From the NCBI RefSeq assembly GCF_000420325.1, contig NZ_ATUS01000001.1:1306463-1370462 (forward strand): DNA of 64,000 nt, written 5' to 3'. Source of the DNA: Spongiibacter tropicus DSM 19543. Its GTDB lineage: Bacteria > Pseudomonadota > Gammaproteobacteria > Pseudomonadales > Spongiibacteraceae. Shown one piece after another: positions 24,527-33,475 of this stretch. A program made the translations under genes and the position numbers. The notes beneath the pieces are model-generated. The model worked only from the letters and a program-made list of their open reading frames with translations. It did not search any database and was not told the origin of the DNA. Numbering within the stretch: position 1 is the stretch's first letter; the number at the start of each line of letters is the position of its first letter.

Positions 24527-27016
24527 TCAAATTACTCGATCAGTATTAATTTCATTTTTTTTTAGATCGAGATTACTTTCCTTTGTCTCTGCCTCGCCCT
24601 GATCAAACCAAGACATATCAAGGCTTTCGCCTACCATAAGATCGTTGCGTGTAACGAATTTTGGCTTGAGGACATATACAATTAACGGCAGGACAAGCAG
24701 CGCGAGAACCATATTGATCAGCATTACCGAAGACAGCAGCAAACCCATGTCAGCCATGAACTTGAGATCCGACAAGAAATACCAAGGCAAGATACCGACC
24801 AGCATGATTGACGCTGTGAACATGATTGCCTTGCCTGTTGTTGTAAGGGACTCAACTATCGCCTTTTCCCAGCTTTCGCCTTGCGCGCTGTACTCTTCAC
24901 AGATTCGTGACATGAGATAAATGCCGTAATCAATACCCACACCGACACCGAGAACCGCGACCATGACAGAATTTATGTCAAGGCCTATGCCCAGCATGTG
25001 CATAGCCGCAGTCAGATAGAAGTTTGCAAGCACAACAGGAACAAGCAGCACCAATGACGCAACAAATGACTTGTAGGCGAATGAGGCGATAAAGAATATG
25101 GCGACGCATGCCAGCGCCAGCATTATCCATTCATAACGCTTGACAACCTGGTTCTGGGCTTCTTGCAGCGCAATAGTTCCTGATGCCATTCGTACATTGA
25201 TAGTTTCGTGATCATCACCCAGCTCTGAGACCGCTTGTTTTGCCGCGGCCAATGCTTTGTCGATCGTTTCCTGCTTGTTATCTCGATAGAACAGCGACAC
25301 GGCACTGTGCTGGAACTGAAAGTCAGTGACATCTGCAAAGTTCAGGGGGTTTTGACCAAAGGCCACAGCCACGCCCGCGGCGTTCACAGCGCGATCCGTG
25401 GGATCAAGAGAAAGCCATGCAGGGTGTCCTCCAGAATAAAGACGAGATCCCTCTTCCATGAAGTCGGAAAATGAACGCGTTGCTTTCGCCGGATTGTCGC
25501 CGCTCATGACGCTTCGAACGATAGCTTTGGAGACCTCATAGGCTTCTTTACTTCGGGCCGCACGCGCCTGAACATTCCCAGGGTCTTTTGATTCCAGGAT
25601 TATCTCCAGTGAGTTCACACCAGGGAAATGGTCATTAACATCCCGAGTACCAACATTGAACTCGGACTCATCCCACAGGAGATTACTGCCTTCCGTCGGG
25701 TTTCCTATTGCCACCTGCCTAGACACAATAATCACCACGACAGACACCAGACAAACTACTGTAGCTGTTAACTTCGTTCTCTTTTCATTGCCGGTGATTA
25801 ACCGGCCCACACTTGTCAGAACTCTCTTCTGCACACCGTGTATGCCTTTCTCTTTCTCTCCCGCACCGATTATGGAATCGATGTTCTTGGGTGTTGGCAG
25901 ATAGGACAACAAAACAGCAATCAGCATCACACCTGTTGGAATCAGGAAAAATGCCCAAAACCCGCAGAACAGCGCAAATCTCTGCATAGCTGGAATTGGT
26001 GCAACACCGATACACAGGATCGCGAGCGTATCGGTAACAATTCCAAATACACTGGGCGCCATCATCACGGCTAGTGTCGCCTCTGAGGCAAGTTTTTTAT
26101 CTTTCAGCTCGCTGAAGATCTCGTAGTATCGCTCCGTGTACTGAACACAGTGGGAGAACGAGCGGGCAATCAACAGCAGCGGAACTACCATTAGCAGCGG
26201 CTCGATAGGCGACTCAAGCCAGCCTACAAGCCCAAAACCCCATGTCGCAGCAACGGCACTGCACAATATCGGCGTGGCAATACCCGCGAGATTTCGCATA
26301 TAGAATGCCAGCGCAAGGAGAAGGAGGCCGACGGTGACAGCGAAAATTGCATAGGTCTGCTCTTGAAGCAGATAGATCCAGCCCGTCAATACTGGCTGCC
26401 CTACGACCCTGATAGTGTGGCTACCGTCACTCGCCTCTTTTGCCAAGCGCTGGACCTCACTGAATACGTGGCCGTAGTCGAGGAGGTGTTCATGGAAGCC
26501 CGCCCGTATCAGGGTTGCTTTCTCGTCAGACGACACGAGATACGTGCGCGCCATTGGCGACCTTTCCACACGACGCTGAAGATCCTTCAATTCTGCAGCA
26601 CCCTGGGGAATTCTGTCGCCCATCAAGGGCTGCATTTCTACACCCATCGATGTTGCTTCGGCGTAATTTGCTTTTTCAGTAGTGATTGAAATGATTCGGT
26701 CGTGATCGACACCCTCTATCAAATCGATATCACGAGTGAGATCCCAAACTTTCTGCAGCGTCTTTTCGTTATAGATGAGCTCCCCATCTGTCCGCTTGAC
26801 CATAACAGTGATAGTCAGAGGGTTACCGAAGTTTGGATGCTCTTTGAATGTTTGAACAAACGGATCATCTGCTGGCAGCAAATCCGCAAAGATTGTGCGG
26901 ATGTCCACCTTGGGCACACCGAATGCAAAGAATATTGTGATAAGAAGGAAGGCAAAAGCGACGTACGCCCGCTTTGCAATGACTTGCCTTGCTATCTTAA
27001 AGCTTAGATTGTTCAT
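24527..27016 (-). CDS. RND superfamily (MMPL) transporter
   Basis: About 829 residues. The start is taken as MNNLSFKIARQVIAKRA; an upstream in-frame start at 27100 adds 28 unlikely residues. The topology is RND: one N-terminal membrane helix, a large periplasmic loop, helices 2-6, a second loop, helices 7-12, with two halves related by duplication (LLLLALAFYMRNLAGIATPI; later GIGLDINSVMVAVLGVGVGI with the GVGVGIDY motif). The MMPL group moves lipids and hydrophobic compounds by proton motive force. First gene of the module with DUF1329, YCF48 and DUF1302; a 21-bp GTGCA repeat stands upstream. Uptake versus efflux cannot be decided from sequence. Confidence 0.88.
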   Translation of the reverse strand: MNNLSFKIARQVIAKRAYVAFAFLLITIFFAFGVPKVDIRTIFADLLPADDPFVQTFKEHPNFGNPLTITVMVKRTDGELIYNEKTLQKVWDLTRDIDLIEGVDHDRIISITTEKANYAEATSMGVEMQPLMGDRIPQGAAELKDLQRRVERSPMARTYLVSSDEKATLIRAGFHEHLLDYGHVFSEVQRLAKEASDGSHTIRVVGQPVLTGWIYLLQEQTYAIFAVTVGLLLLALAFYMRNLAGIATPILCSAVAATWGFGLVGWLESPIEPLLMVVPLLLIARSFSHCVQYTERYYEIFSELKDKKLASEATLAVMMAPSVFGIVTDTLAILCIGVAPIPAMQRFALFCGFWAFFLIPTGVMLIAVLLSYLPTPKNIDSIIGAGEKEKGIHGVQKRVLTSVGRLITGNEKRTKLTATVVCLVSVVVIIVSRQVAIGNPTEGSNLLWDESEFNVGTRDVNDHFPGVNSLEIILESKDPGNVQARAARSKEAYEVSKAIVRSVMSGDNPAKATRSFSDFMEEGSRLYSGGHPAWLSLDPTDRAVNAAGVAVAFGQNPLNFADVTDFQFQHSAVSLFYRDNKQETIDKALAAAKQAVSELGDDHETINVRMASGTIALQEAQNQVVKRYEWIMLALACVAIFFIASFAYKSFVASLVLLVPVVLANFYLTAAMHMLGIGLDINSVMVAVLGVGVGIDYGIYLMSRICEEYSAQGESWEKAIVESLTTTGKAIMFTASIMLVGILPWYFLSDLKFMADMGLLLSSVMLINMVLALLVLPLIVYVLKPKFVTRNDLMVGESLDMSWFDQGEAETKESNLDLKKNEINTDRVI

Positions 27017-27142
27017 ATCAATACTACTTCGTATGGTTATTTTTTTACCTCGACCCCGGCCTGGCGGACCATAGAAGTCTTGAGGTAACGAAATCTTCAA
27101 CTTTCATTATCAGTATTGCGCCAACGTCCAGCCTATCTCACA

Positions 27143-27168
27143 GTGCAAAGAGAGTGACGTAATGTGCA
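27143..27168. promoter_or_regulatory. Isomerase-regulon operator, RND promoter
   Basis: GTGCA at 27143 and 27164, 21 bp apart. The interior AGAGAGTGACGTAAT closely parallels AGAGACAGTGACATTTT in the site at 31924. 127 bp before the RND start. Confidence 0.75.
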
Positions 27169-27177
27169 CCTGACCGA

Positions 27178-28200
27178 CTAATCACTGACAGAAACAATGG
27201 ACTTCCCGACATTCTTGCCCTCGAACAGCTCTCGGAGAGCAGATGGCGCATTCTCCAGCCCTTTAGTGATGTGCTCTACAGGCTTGACAGCGCCAAGCCG
27301 AATCCAAGAAGACATTTCCTGAAGAAATTCTCTATGTATATCCGTGTTCAGATAATCAAGAACGAGCGAGCCCTGAATGCGTAAACGCTTCAACAGAACC
27401 TCGTTTAGCAACGTCATATTATTGTCATTTCTCGCCGGACCTGACGTCGATGTATACAAAGCCATCAAACCGCAAATAGCGACACGGCCGTTCTTGTTCA
27501 TTAGCGGAAAAGCGGCATCGAAACTTCGCCCGCCTGTCGAAACCACCATTGCATCAATCCCATCTGGAATCGCAGTTTCAAGCCTCTGCGAAAGATCACG
27601 ACTGGAGTGCTCGATACAATAGTCATATCCCATCGAAGTAGTCGCCAGTTGGCATTTCTCCTCCGTACTCGCAGTACCTACAACTACACCACCCTTCAGT
27701 TTTGCTATCTGGCCAATTATTTGCCCGAGGGCGCCTGTAGCTGCACTGCAGAACACCACATCTCCGGGCTGCACATTGAGTACGTTTCTGTTGGCTAAGT
27801 AGGCCCCAAACCCGGCGGCCCCTAGCGCACCTAGCATATGCGACGGCGAACTCACTCCCGAAGGGATCTTGCTTACGTCCGAGCCGTCACTGATGTGGTA
27901 ATCCTTCCACCCCCACAAACCGTGGACATAATCTTCTTCTGAAAAACCCGCCAGGTTCGAAGCGACGACTCTTCCAACAGCAGCTCCATACATAACCTCA
28001 CCGATCTCAATCGGCTTCGCCTGGTCAGATACTTTTTTCACCCTGGAGAATAGATACGGGTCCATGCCAAGCCATACGGTCTGAATCAAGATCTCGCCCT
28101 TCCCAGGCGCATTGATATCTGCCTCTTCAACGCGAAAGCACTTTTCAGTCGGCACCTGGAAGCGCGGCCGCTCCTTCAGCACTACCCTCTGACTCTTCAT
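27178..28200 (-). CDS. MDR-family NADP-dependent oxidoreductase (alkenal/enone reductase type)
   Basis: About 340 residues; start at MKSQRVVLKERPRF with GGGAG upstream. It has an N-terminal GroES-like domain (VWLGMDPYLFSRV, matching the leukotriene B4 dehydrogenase/curcumin reductase branch) and a Rossmann domain with VFCSAATGALGQIIGQIAK. No catalytic zinc ligands are present, as expected in this branch, which reduces alpha,beta-unsaturated aldehydes and ketones with NADPH. An alternative is detoxification of reactive aldehydes from epoxide isomerisation. It has its own copy of the regulon operator 66 bp upstream and ends 10 bp from the RND operator. Confidence 0.87.
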   Translation of the reverse strand: MKSQRVVLKERPRFQVPTEKCFRVEEADINAPGKGEILIQTVWLGMDPYLFSRVKKVSDQAKPIEIGEVMYGAAVGRVVASNLAGFSEEDYVHGLWGWKDYHISDGSDVSKIPSGVSSPSHMLGALGAAGFGAYLANRNVLNVQPGDVVFCSAATGALGQIIGQIAKLKGGVVVGTASTEEKCQLATTSMGYDYCIEHSSRDLSQRLETAIPDGIDAMVVSTGGRSFDAAFPLMNKNGRVAICGLMALYTSTSGPARNDNNMTLLNEVLLKRLRIQGSLVLDYLNTDIHREFLQEMSSWIRLGAVKPVEHITKGLENAPSALRELFEGKNVGKSIVSVSD

Positions 28201-28265
28201 CCTGACTATCTCCCTGTTATTTTTTTCAGAATGCATGCATACACGCGGATTGTTCTCCACGATTC

Positions 28266-28291
28266 GTGCAAATAGGGTGTCAATCAGTGCG
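28266..28291. promoter_or_regulatory. Isomerase-regulon operator, MDR reductase promoter
   Basis: GTGCA at 28266 and GTGCG at 28287, 21 bp apart, 66 bp before the MDR reductase start. The second half-site has one mismatch. Confidence 0.62.
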
Positions 28292-28462
28292 GGTAGAAAA
28301 GTGCGAACACGGCGCCTATGGTGTTGTCAGGCTGCTCCTTGGCCGGCACAAATGGGATGATAGAAAAGGATTGAATAGGGACTGGGGGCAATGCCATTAC
28401 GGAACGCAGGAGGCCAAAAGGAAGGCGTGACACGCCTCCCGTTAATCGTAGTACTTTGACGC

Positions 28463-29449
28463 TTATTTTGAAGAATCTTCTCGAAATTCCCTCGGCGTTT
28501 TTCCGTAGCGTGTCTTAAACAAGCGCGTGAACGTAGCGTACTCACCAAATCCCGAGTCAAAGGCGATGTCAGTTATCTTTCTATTTTTTTCGCGACTATC
28601 CAGCAATGCTCTCACCGCGGTTTCCAACCGCAGTTCACGAATTAATTTGACTGGTGTCGTGTCGATTTCCTCGAACAACATATAAAGCGACCTGCGAGAC
28701 ATGCACATGGCTGACGCCAGATCGTCAGGCCCAAAACTGCTGTCGCTTAAATTCCGGATTATATGATCTCGAGCTTTGTTGAGGCGGGGGTCGTTGTAAG
28801 CCTGTAGACCGGTCTGCTCAGCCGACCGGTACAATAGTTTAGTCACCATCAACTGGATCGCGTCCAATACCGCGCCAATGTCCTCTTCGCCTTCATCTCG
28901 ATCGGCAGCAGTAAGCGCCATCAATGTTCCCAATACCGACCGCATCGATGCGCCCTTGTATAAGGTCGTCGCACAGATCGACTCTGAAATATGCTCCCAG
29001 CCAGCACAATAATCATGAGGCAACATTAGTACAGCAAATTTAGACTGGTCAGACATCTGAATTCTATATGGTCTCGCACTATCGCATACCGTCGCCTGAC
29101 CAGGCGAGAGACTGCAGCTACGGTCATCTTGCTCTACCATCAGACCACCACTAAGCTGCCACATGATCTTTATCGATCCGCTGTCGGTCATTTCGGCGAG
29201 GTGACGCGTCCGTTTCACCTCACCAGCCGAGGTGCGAATCATACTCAGACCAGAGCAACCCACCTGCTGAGAGTAGATTTCTGCATCAAACTGACCAGAT
29301 GCTCTATTTCTAAATTCAAGCCAGGGAAAGTTATCTCGAACGAAGTCTTTCCATTCTTTGAACGACTCGACCTGACGGGTAGATGCCGGCAACCAGCCCA
29401 ACGTTGAAAGCGCCGTTTCACCGGCCATTTGCCCCTGTATGACACTCAT
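28463..29449 (-). CDS. AraC-family activator, FeaR-like
   Basis: 328 residues: an N-terminal AraC_binding_2 sensor domain (about 30-200, with IKIMWQLSGGLMVEQDDRS and LSPGQATVCDSARPY) and a C-terminal pair of helix-turn-helices (DLASAMCMSRRSLYMLFEE; ITDIAFDSGFGEYATFTRLF followed by YGKTPREFRE). This layout is shared with FeaR, which controls phenylethylamine/phenylacetaldehyde metabolism. It lies beside the isomerase gene, and six transcription units around it carry GTGCA repeats at about two helical turns, the usual footprint of an AraC dimer or monomer pair. It is the best candidate for the regulator of those units; its own promoter lacks the repeat. Confidence 0.85.
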   Translation of the reverse strand: MSVIQGQMAGETALSTLGWLPASTRQVESFKEWKDFVRDNFPWLEFRNRASGQFDAEIYSQQVGCSGLSMIRTSAGEVKRTRHLAEMTDSGSIKIMWQLSGGLMVEQDDRSCSLSPGQATVCDSARPYRIQMSDQSKFAVLMLPHDYCAGWEHISESICATTLYKGASMRSVLGTLMALTAADRDEGEEDIGAVLDAIQLMVTKLLYRSAEQTGLQAYNDPRLNKARDHIIRNLSDSSFGPDDLASAMCMSRRSLYMLFEEIDTTPVKLIRELRLETAVRALLDSREKNRKITDIAFDSGFGEYATFTRLFKTRYGKTPREFREDSSK

Positions 29450-29508
29450 AACACACCATTTTAATAGTTATTTTGGATATTCTTCGGTCACTTTTACTTA
29501 GAATAGAC

Positions 29509-29537
29509 ATATCGGGGGAGCAAAGCTCCCGCGATAT
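29509..29537. other. Hairpin between isomerase and AraC genes
   Basis: ATATCGGGGGAGC, loop AAA, GCTCCCGCGATAT with a single G-G mismatch. There is no T-run on either side. It lies just after the isomerase stop and before the AraC start; likely a transcript-end stabiliser. Confidence 0.55.
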
Positions 29538-29549
29538 CGTAACAATATT

Positions 29550-30032
29550 TCAGCTCTCTCTTGCCTGCTTCAAGGCCGCAAGACCGATAACGGCCAGCGC
29601 CCAAAGCGCCAGCACACCAAATAAGTAGGCTGGCGCTAGCCCCAAGAAGCTGAACAAACCACCTTCGCCAAGAGAACTGTCGCCAAAGCTTAGCGCTCGG
29701 TTATCACTCAGGTTTCCAAAGAAATAGAACGCGACATTTCCCCAACCATCCAGAAGCACGATCCAACCCAGCAACTTCGCTTTCTTGGCGGTAAAATCCA
29801 GATGAGGCATCACCAACGCGACGGCTATAACCATCATGCCATTTAGTACTGGCCCGGAATGAGCCCGCTTCCATCCTTCGGGCGTCCCCGGCATATCGAA
29901 ATGAATGATATAACCAGGAATGATTTCGAACCCTCCCAGTAAGCTCATCCAATAAAACACGCCAAACAACAATGCCGAGAAGATCATGAGAACTCCATGT
30001 CCCAGCATTTTTTTCTGAAATGAATCTGGCAT
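29550..30032 (-). CDS. styC: Styrene oxide isomerase homologue (StyC-like membrane haem protein)
   Basis: 160 residues, four hydrophobic helices, strongly similar to StyC of Pseudomonas as I recall it: MLGHGVLMIF, GGFEIIPGYII, EGWKRAHSGPVLNGMMVIAV, LDGWGNVAFYFFGNL, LAPAYLFGVLALWALAVIG. His58, Asn64 and Tyr103, reported for StyC as haem ligand and epoxide-site residues, fall at exactly those numbers here. StyC converts styrene oxide to phenylacetaldehyde by a haem-assisted Meinwald rearrangement in the inner membrane. Start at 30032 set by GGGGAGG. The next gene upstream is an aldehyde dehydrogenase, then the EthD and paaK genes, giving the route to phenylacetyl-CoA. No styrene monooxygenase genes accompany it. 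Confidence 0.88.
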   Translation of the reverse strand: MPDSFQKKMLGHGVLMIFSALLFGVFYWMSLLGGFEIIPGYIIHFDMPGTPEGWKRAHSGPVLNGMMVIAVALVMPHLDFTAKKAKLLGWIVLLDGWGNVAFYFFGNLSDNRALSFGDSSLGEGGLFSFLGLAPAYLFGVLALWALAVIGLAALKQARES

Positions 30033-30147
30033 TACTTGCCTCCCCACTATTTTTTAAATTTATGCTTGTGCTGCGAGGGCATTTCGCAAAATCATGTAAC
30101 CAGCTGTACTCCCTTCAAACATGCCTCACACTTCTGGAAGCACACTT

Positions 30148-30172
30148 GCGCATAGCACTGACATTTTGTGCA
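30148..30172. promoter_or_regulatory. Isomerase-regulon operator, styC promoter (variant)
   Basis: GTGCA at 30168 is preceded by TGACATTTT exactly as in the site at 31924; the partner half-site GCGCA at 30148 has one mismatch and 20-bp spacing. The site is 116 bp before the isomerase start. It lies in the 328-bp gap 30033-30360, which otherwise holds only the AT-rich promoter region (about 30170-30230) and the terminator of the aldehyde dehydrogenase. Confidence 0.6.
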
Positions 30173-30304
30173 ATAATAAGACTATATAATACATATCAAT
30201 TTTTCCTTGTAAATACTTTTTTTTGTATCACTTACCTTCGGCACCTCCCTATCCTTTTCTCGATTAAGCAGACCGTTACCGATCTACCCATACTCAACGT
30301 ACTG

Positions 30305-30351
30305 ATAAAAAAGCCGCAAGAAATGCTACTGGGGGAAGCACAACTCGCGGC
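30305..30351 (-). terminator. Probable terminator of the phenylacetaldehyde dehydrogenase gene
   Basis: GCCGCAAG pairs with CTCGCGGC around an inner TGCT/AGCA stem; on the minus strand the stem is followed by six Ts. It begins about 10 bp after the dehydrogenase stop at 30361. Confidence 0.6.
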
Positions 30352-30360
30352 AAGAAGCCC

Positions 30361-31842
30361 TTAATCGGTAACGACGGTAATAACCTTTTCTTCAGTGTAA
30401 GCCATTACTCCAGATAAGCCGCACTCACGACCACTGCCACTCTGCTTAACGCCGCCCCACGGCAGCCTCGCATCAATGGGAGCCCAACAGTTAACCCCTA
30501 CTGCTCCAGCCTTAATTTTCTTAGCCATTCGATGAGCACGCTTTACATCAGAGGTCCAAACGGTAGCGCCTAACCCGTATACCGTCCCATTGGCAATTTC
30601 TACAGCATCCTGTTCGTCATCAAAGGGAATGACGGTAGCCACTGGGCCGAAAATTTCTTGTTGCGCGATAGCCATGTCATTGGTGGCCGCAGCAAAAACT
30701 GTTGGACGAACAAACCAACCCTTCTCGTACGGACACTCACCACCCGCCAGCAGTGACGCCCCTGCCGCGACGCCCTCGCGGATATAGTAGTTAACTCTAT
30801 CCAGCTGTGCTTTTTTGCACACAGGCCCCATTTGGACGCCTTCCTCCTGGGGGTTACCAACGACAATATTGCTGGCCACGTCAGCAAGCTTCTGCGCAAA
30901 CTCATCGGCGATATCTCGCTGCACTAGTATTCTAGACCCTGCTGCACATATTTGCCCCTGATTAAAAAAGATCCCCATCGCGCATCCAGCCAGCGCCTCA
31001 TCCTGATCTGCATCAGAAAATACAACTTGCGGGCTTTTTCCGCCAAGCTCTAAAGATACTCGCTTGAAGTCTTTTGCGGCTTCAGTCTGAATATGTTGAC
31101 CCACAGCCGGACTACCTGTAAACGTGATCTTGTCTACACTAGGGTGACGCACGAGGGCATTGCCAATGACTGAGCCAGACCCCGTGACGACATTGACCAC
31201 GCCATCGGGAATTCCGGCTTCCTTAGCAAGCTTAGCCAAATGTAACGCCGACATCGGGGTTTCTTCTGAAGGCTTGATCACCACAGTACACCCGGCAGCC
31301 AATAAAGGAGCGACTTTCCAGCATGTGATCATGAAAGGTGTATTCCAGGGCGTAATCGCGGCCACCACGCCCACTGGCTCATTTACCGTATAAGACAATG
31401 TAGCCCGACCAAGATAACCCGGAGTGGGAATTGTCCGCCCCTCGATCTTGTCAGCCCAACCTGCCGAGGTCCGGATGGTTTGGATAGCATTGGGCAGATC
31501 CAGGATTCGCGGCTCCATGGGAACCCGACCAATACAAACGGCATCCATATCTGCGATCAAGTCAGCATCGCGCTCCACGAGGTCTGCCAGCTTGTTTATC
31601 AGGCATCCGCGCTGATAGCCGCTAAGACTGGACCAAACCCCATTATCGAACTCAGATCTCGCCGCAGACACCGCGGCATCAACCTCGGCAACACCTCCAA
31701 ATGAGTAGCTTGCCAACACGGTTTCATCGACGGGGTTTATCAACTCCCCCCGTGCACCATCTGAGGACTCGACCTCTATCCCATTGATAAAATGGAACAT
31801 TTCTGTAGGCAACAGGCCAGCTTCTGACTGTAATTTCGTCAC
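30361..31842 (-). CDS. Aldehyde dehydrogenase, probable phenylacetaldehyde dehydrogenase
   Basis: 493 residues from a GTG start with GGAG upstream. ALDH motifs: TPWNTPFMITCWKVAP, FTGSPAVGQHI, Glu base in LELGGKSPQVVF, catalytic Cys in FFNQGQICAAGSRILV, and EIFGPVATVIPF. It resembles the FeaB/StyD branch that oxidises phenylacetaldehyde to phenylacetate with NAD. The assignment rests on context: the StyC-like isomerase is the next gene downstream and phenylacetate-CoA ligase lies upstream. A regulon operator sits 82 bp before the start, and a terminator-like hairpin follows. Confidence 0.85.
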   Translation of the reverse strand: MTKLQSEAGLLPTEMFHFINGIEVESSDGARGELINPVDETVLASYSFGGVAEVDAAVSAARSEFDNGVWSSLSGYQRGCLINKLADLVERDADLIADMDAVCIGRVPMEPRILDLPNAIQTIRTSAGWADKIEGRTIPTPGYLGRATLSYTVNEPVGVVAAITPWNTPFMITCWKVAPLLAAGCTVVIKPSEETPMSALHLAKLAKEAGIPDGVVNVVTGSGSVIGNALVRHPSVDKITFTGSPAVGQHIQTEAAKDFKRVSLELGGKSPQVVFSDADQDEALAGCAMGIFFNQGQICAAGSRILVQRDIADEFAQKLADVASNIVVGNPQEEGVQMGPVCKKAQLDRVNYYIREGVAAGASLLAGGECPYEKGWFVRPTVFAAATNDMAIAQQEIFGPVATVIPFDDEQDAVEIANGTVYGLGATVWTSDVKRAHRMAKKIKAGAVGVNCWAPIDARLPWGGVKQSGSGRECGLSGVMAYTEEKVITVVTD

Positions 31843-31923
31843 TATGTAATCTCCGCTTTTTATTCGCGATATCTCGTCTTTTCAGCATTTCACCCGAATT
31901 TGAGTGACACAACGTACCGACAT

Positions 31924-31949
31924 GTGCAGAGACAGTGACATTTTGTGCA
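31924..31949. promoter_or_regulatory. Isomerase-regulon operator, aldehyde dehydrogenase promoter
   Basis: GTGCA at 31924 and 31945, 21 bp apart, with interior AGTGACATTTT; 82 bp before the GTG start of the dehydrogenase. Confidence 0.75.
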
Positions 31950-31964
31950 ATTGCCTGCCCGACC

Positions 31965-32279
31965 TTACAGGCTAACAACCTCGCTAAACTGCATGCTTGG
32001 CATAATATTCGTGTAATTCTTTATATCCCGAATAATTGCCTTCTGTGCCACAGAAAACCTTTCGTTAAAATCATCGACACTGGTAACGTATAATTGGACC
32101 GCAGCGACAACTTCAGCCTGCTGTTCCGACTTCGCTCCGAACATGCCTTTATCAATCTCGCAACGCACACAGACATCCCCAAGAACCTCTTTCACCATCG
32201 GAATATGCGTTGACAAGTAGTAGTCATGATCAAAGCAACCATCGTCAGATCTGAAGTAGCTGATACTTACCTTTATCAT
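31965..32279 (-). CDS. EthD family small protein
   Basis: About 104 residues, start MIKVSISYFRS at 32279, one base after the thiolase stop, so translationally coupled. The EthD-type ferredoxin-like fold is recognisable from FDHDYYLSTHIPMVKEVLG, where the Tyr-Tyr and His of the family motif are kept, and a C-terminal FSEVV strand. EthD proteins form dimeric alpha/beta barrels; some are needed for ether or aromatic oxidation and others act as small isomerases or decarboxylases, so no firm reaction can be given. Last gene of the paaK-thiolase-EthD unit. Confidence 0.8.
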   Translation of the reverse strand: MIKVSISYFRSDDGCFDHDYYLSTHIPMVKEVLGDVCVRCEIDKGMFGAKSEQQAEVVAAVQLYVTSVDDFNERFSVAQKAIIRDIKNYTNIMPSMQFSEVVSL

Positions 32280-32280
32280 T

Positions 32281-33465
32281 TTATCTCTCTGTCTTATTAA
32301 GGAATTGTGTGTTTTCCAGGATAATCGCAATACCATGTCCACTGTTTGAAGACGCAGCGCACAAAGCGTATCGAAGATTTTTTGATTGCATACTGTTTAT
32401 CGCAGTGACGACCAGCCTAGCGGATGAGGCTCCCGTTGCCTCACCAATGGCTAGGTCGCCCCCGCTACCATTTAGCTTCGCCAGTCCCAATGGAACGCCC
32501 AGGTCCTTCATTACGCTTATCGCCTCCACCGCACAAACCTCTCCAACCTCGATCACATCAAGGTCCTTGGGCCTGAGACCGGTTTCGGCAAATACTTTTC
32601 TGATAGCCGGGATACAATAAGGCGAATCAGCCGCCAGTGGGCTTTCTACTACGGCGTGGGCCAGAACCCTCGCTCGCGCTCGCAAACCCAATTCTTCCAC
32701 ACCGGACATAGACGCCACCAGCAGGCAACACGAGCCATCAACCGTCGGCGCGAACCCCTCATGCAATGACGGATGGATATCAACCAAACTGTCGACAAAC
32801 TTGCGGCCATGCTCACGCAGTCGCAAGCCATCAAGCTCATCTTCACTAAAATAGCCTCCACCCAGCTTCTGATCATTGCTAATCAGCATACACTCACGAT
32901 CAAAGAATCCCCGTTGACGCGCAGCCATCGTCCGTCCGTAAGCGGCTACGATATACGAGTTAATATTTTCATTTGATATGGCGTAGTTTTTCGCCAACAT
33001 TGATCTGCGCGCAGCCTTCTCAGACAGCCTCGTGAACTTGAATTCCCCTTCTGAGCCGCTGTAATCGGCATTAGTGGCAGGCCCGCTCGCCTTAGAACTG
33101 GAGCTCACACCGATAACCACTGAAAGATTTGACGCGCCAGTACCTATGTCGCCGGCTGCCCGTTCGATGGCAGCCATACCCGTACAGTGCAACCAACCTA
33201 ACGGCGTTACGCTTACATTGCGCTCGATTGAGGTCTTGTCAACGCAAACGTCGACAAACTTCTTTGCGCCCTCTAACGTGCATAAATTTTTATTATTGGA
33301 GCCCACATACAGACGATCCACTCGACGCCAGTCAAGCTTTGGATTCCTTTTGACCATATCCGCCAACGGCAATGATGCAAGCTGAGCAGTCGAGTATCGC
33401 TCAAGGTAGCTATTTCGGATGGCAAAAGGTGTACGCACGGCTCCACATATGAATGCAGAGCTCAT
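32281..33465 (-). CDS. Thiolase-superfamily protein with altered catalytic motifs
   Basis: 394 residues with the overall thiolase layout (ICGAVRTPFA at the start, as in PcaF/PaaJ) but with the conserved catalytic boxes changed. The nucleophile region is GWLHCTGMAAIERA, keeping a Cys. The NEAFA box reads EVGEVCAVEAI; the GHPxGxSG box, which carries a catalytic His in normal thiolases, reads GEATGASSAR; and the C-terminal CxGxGxG reads CAASSNSGHG. It is thus unlikely to be a normal thiolase. It lies 10 bp after paaK and is coupled to the EthD gene, so all three are induced together. Confidence 0.85.
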   Translation of the reverse strand: MSSAFICGAVRTPFAIRNSYLERYSTAQLASLPLADMVKRNPKLDWRRVDRLYVGSNNKNLCTLEGAKKFVDVCVDKTSIERNVSVTPLGWLHCTGMAAIERAAGDIGTGASNLSVVIGVSSSSKASGPATNADYSGSEGEFKFTRLSEKAARRSMLAKNYAISNENINSYIVAAYGRTMAARQRGFFDRECMLISNDQKLGGGYFSEDELDGLRLREHGRKFVDSLVDIHPSLHEGFAPTVDGSCCLLVASMSGVEELGLRARARVLAHAVVESPLAADSPYCIPAIRKVFAETGLRPKDLDVIEVGEVCAVEAISVMKDLGVPLGLAKLNGSGGDLAIGEATGASSARLVVTAINSMQSKNLRYALCAASSNSGHGIAIILENTQFLNKTER

Positions 33466-33475
33466 ATCATTATTA

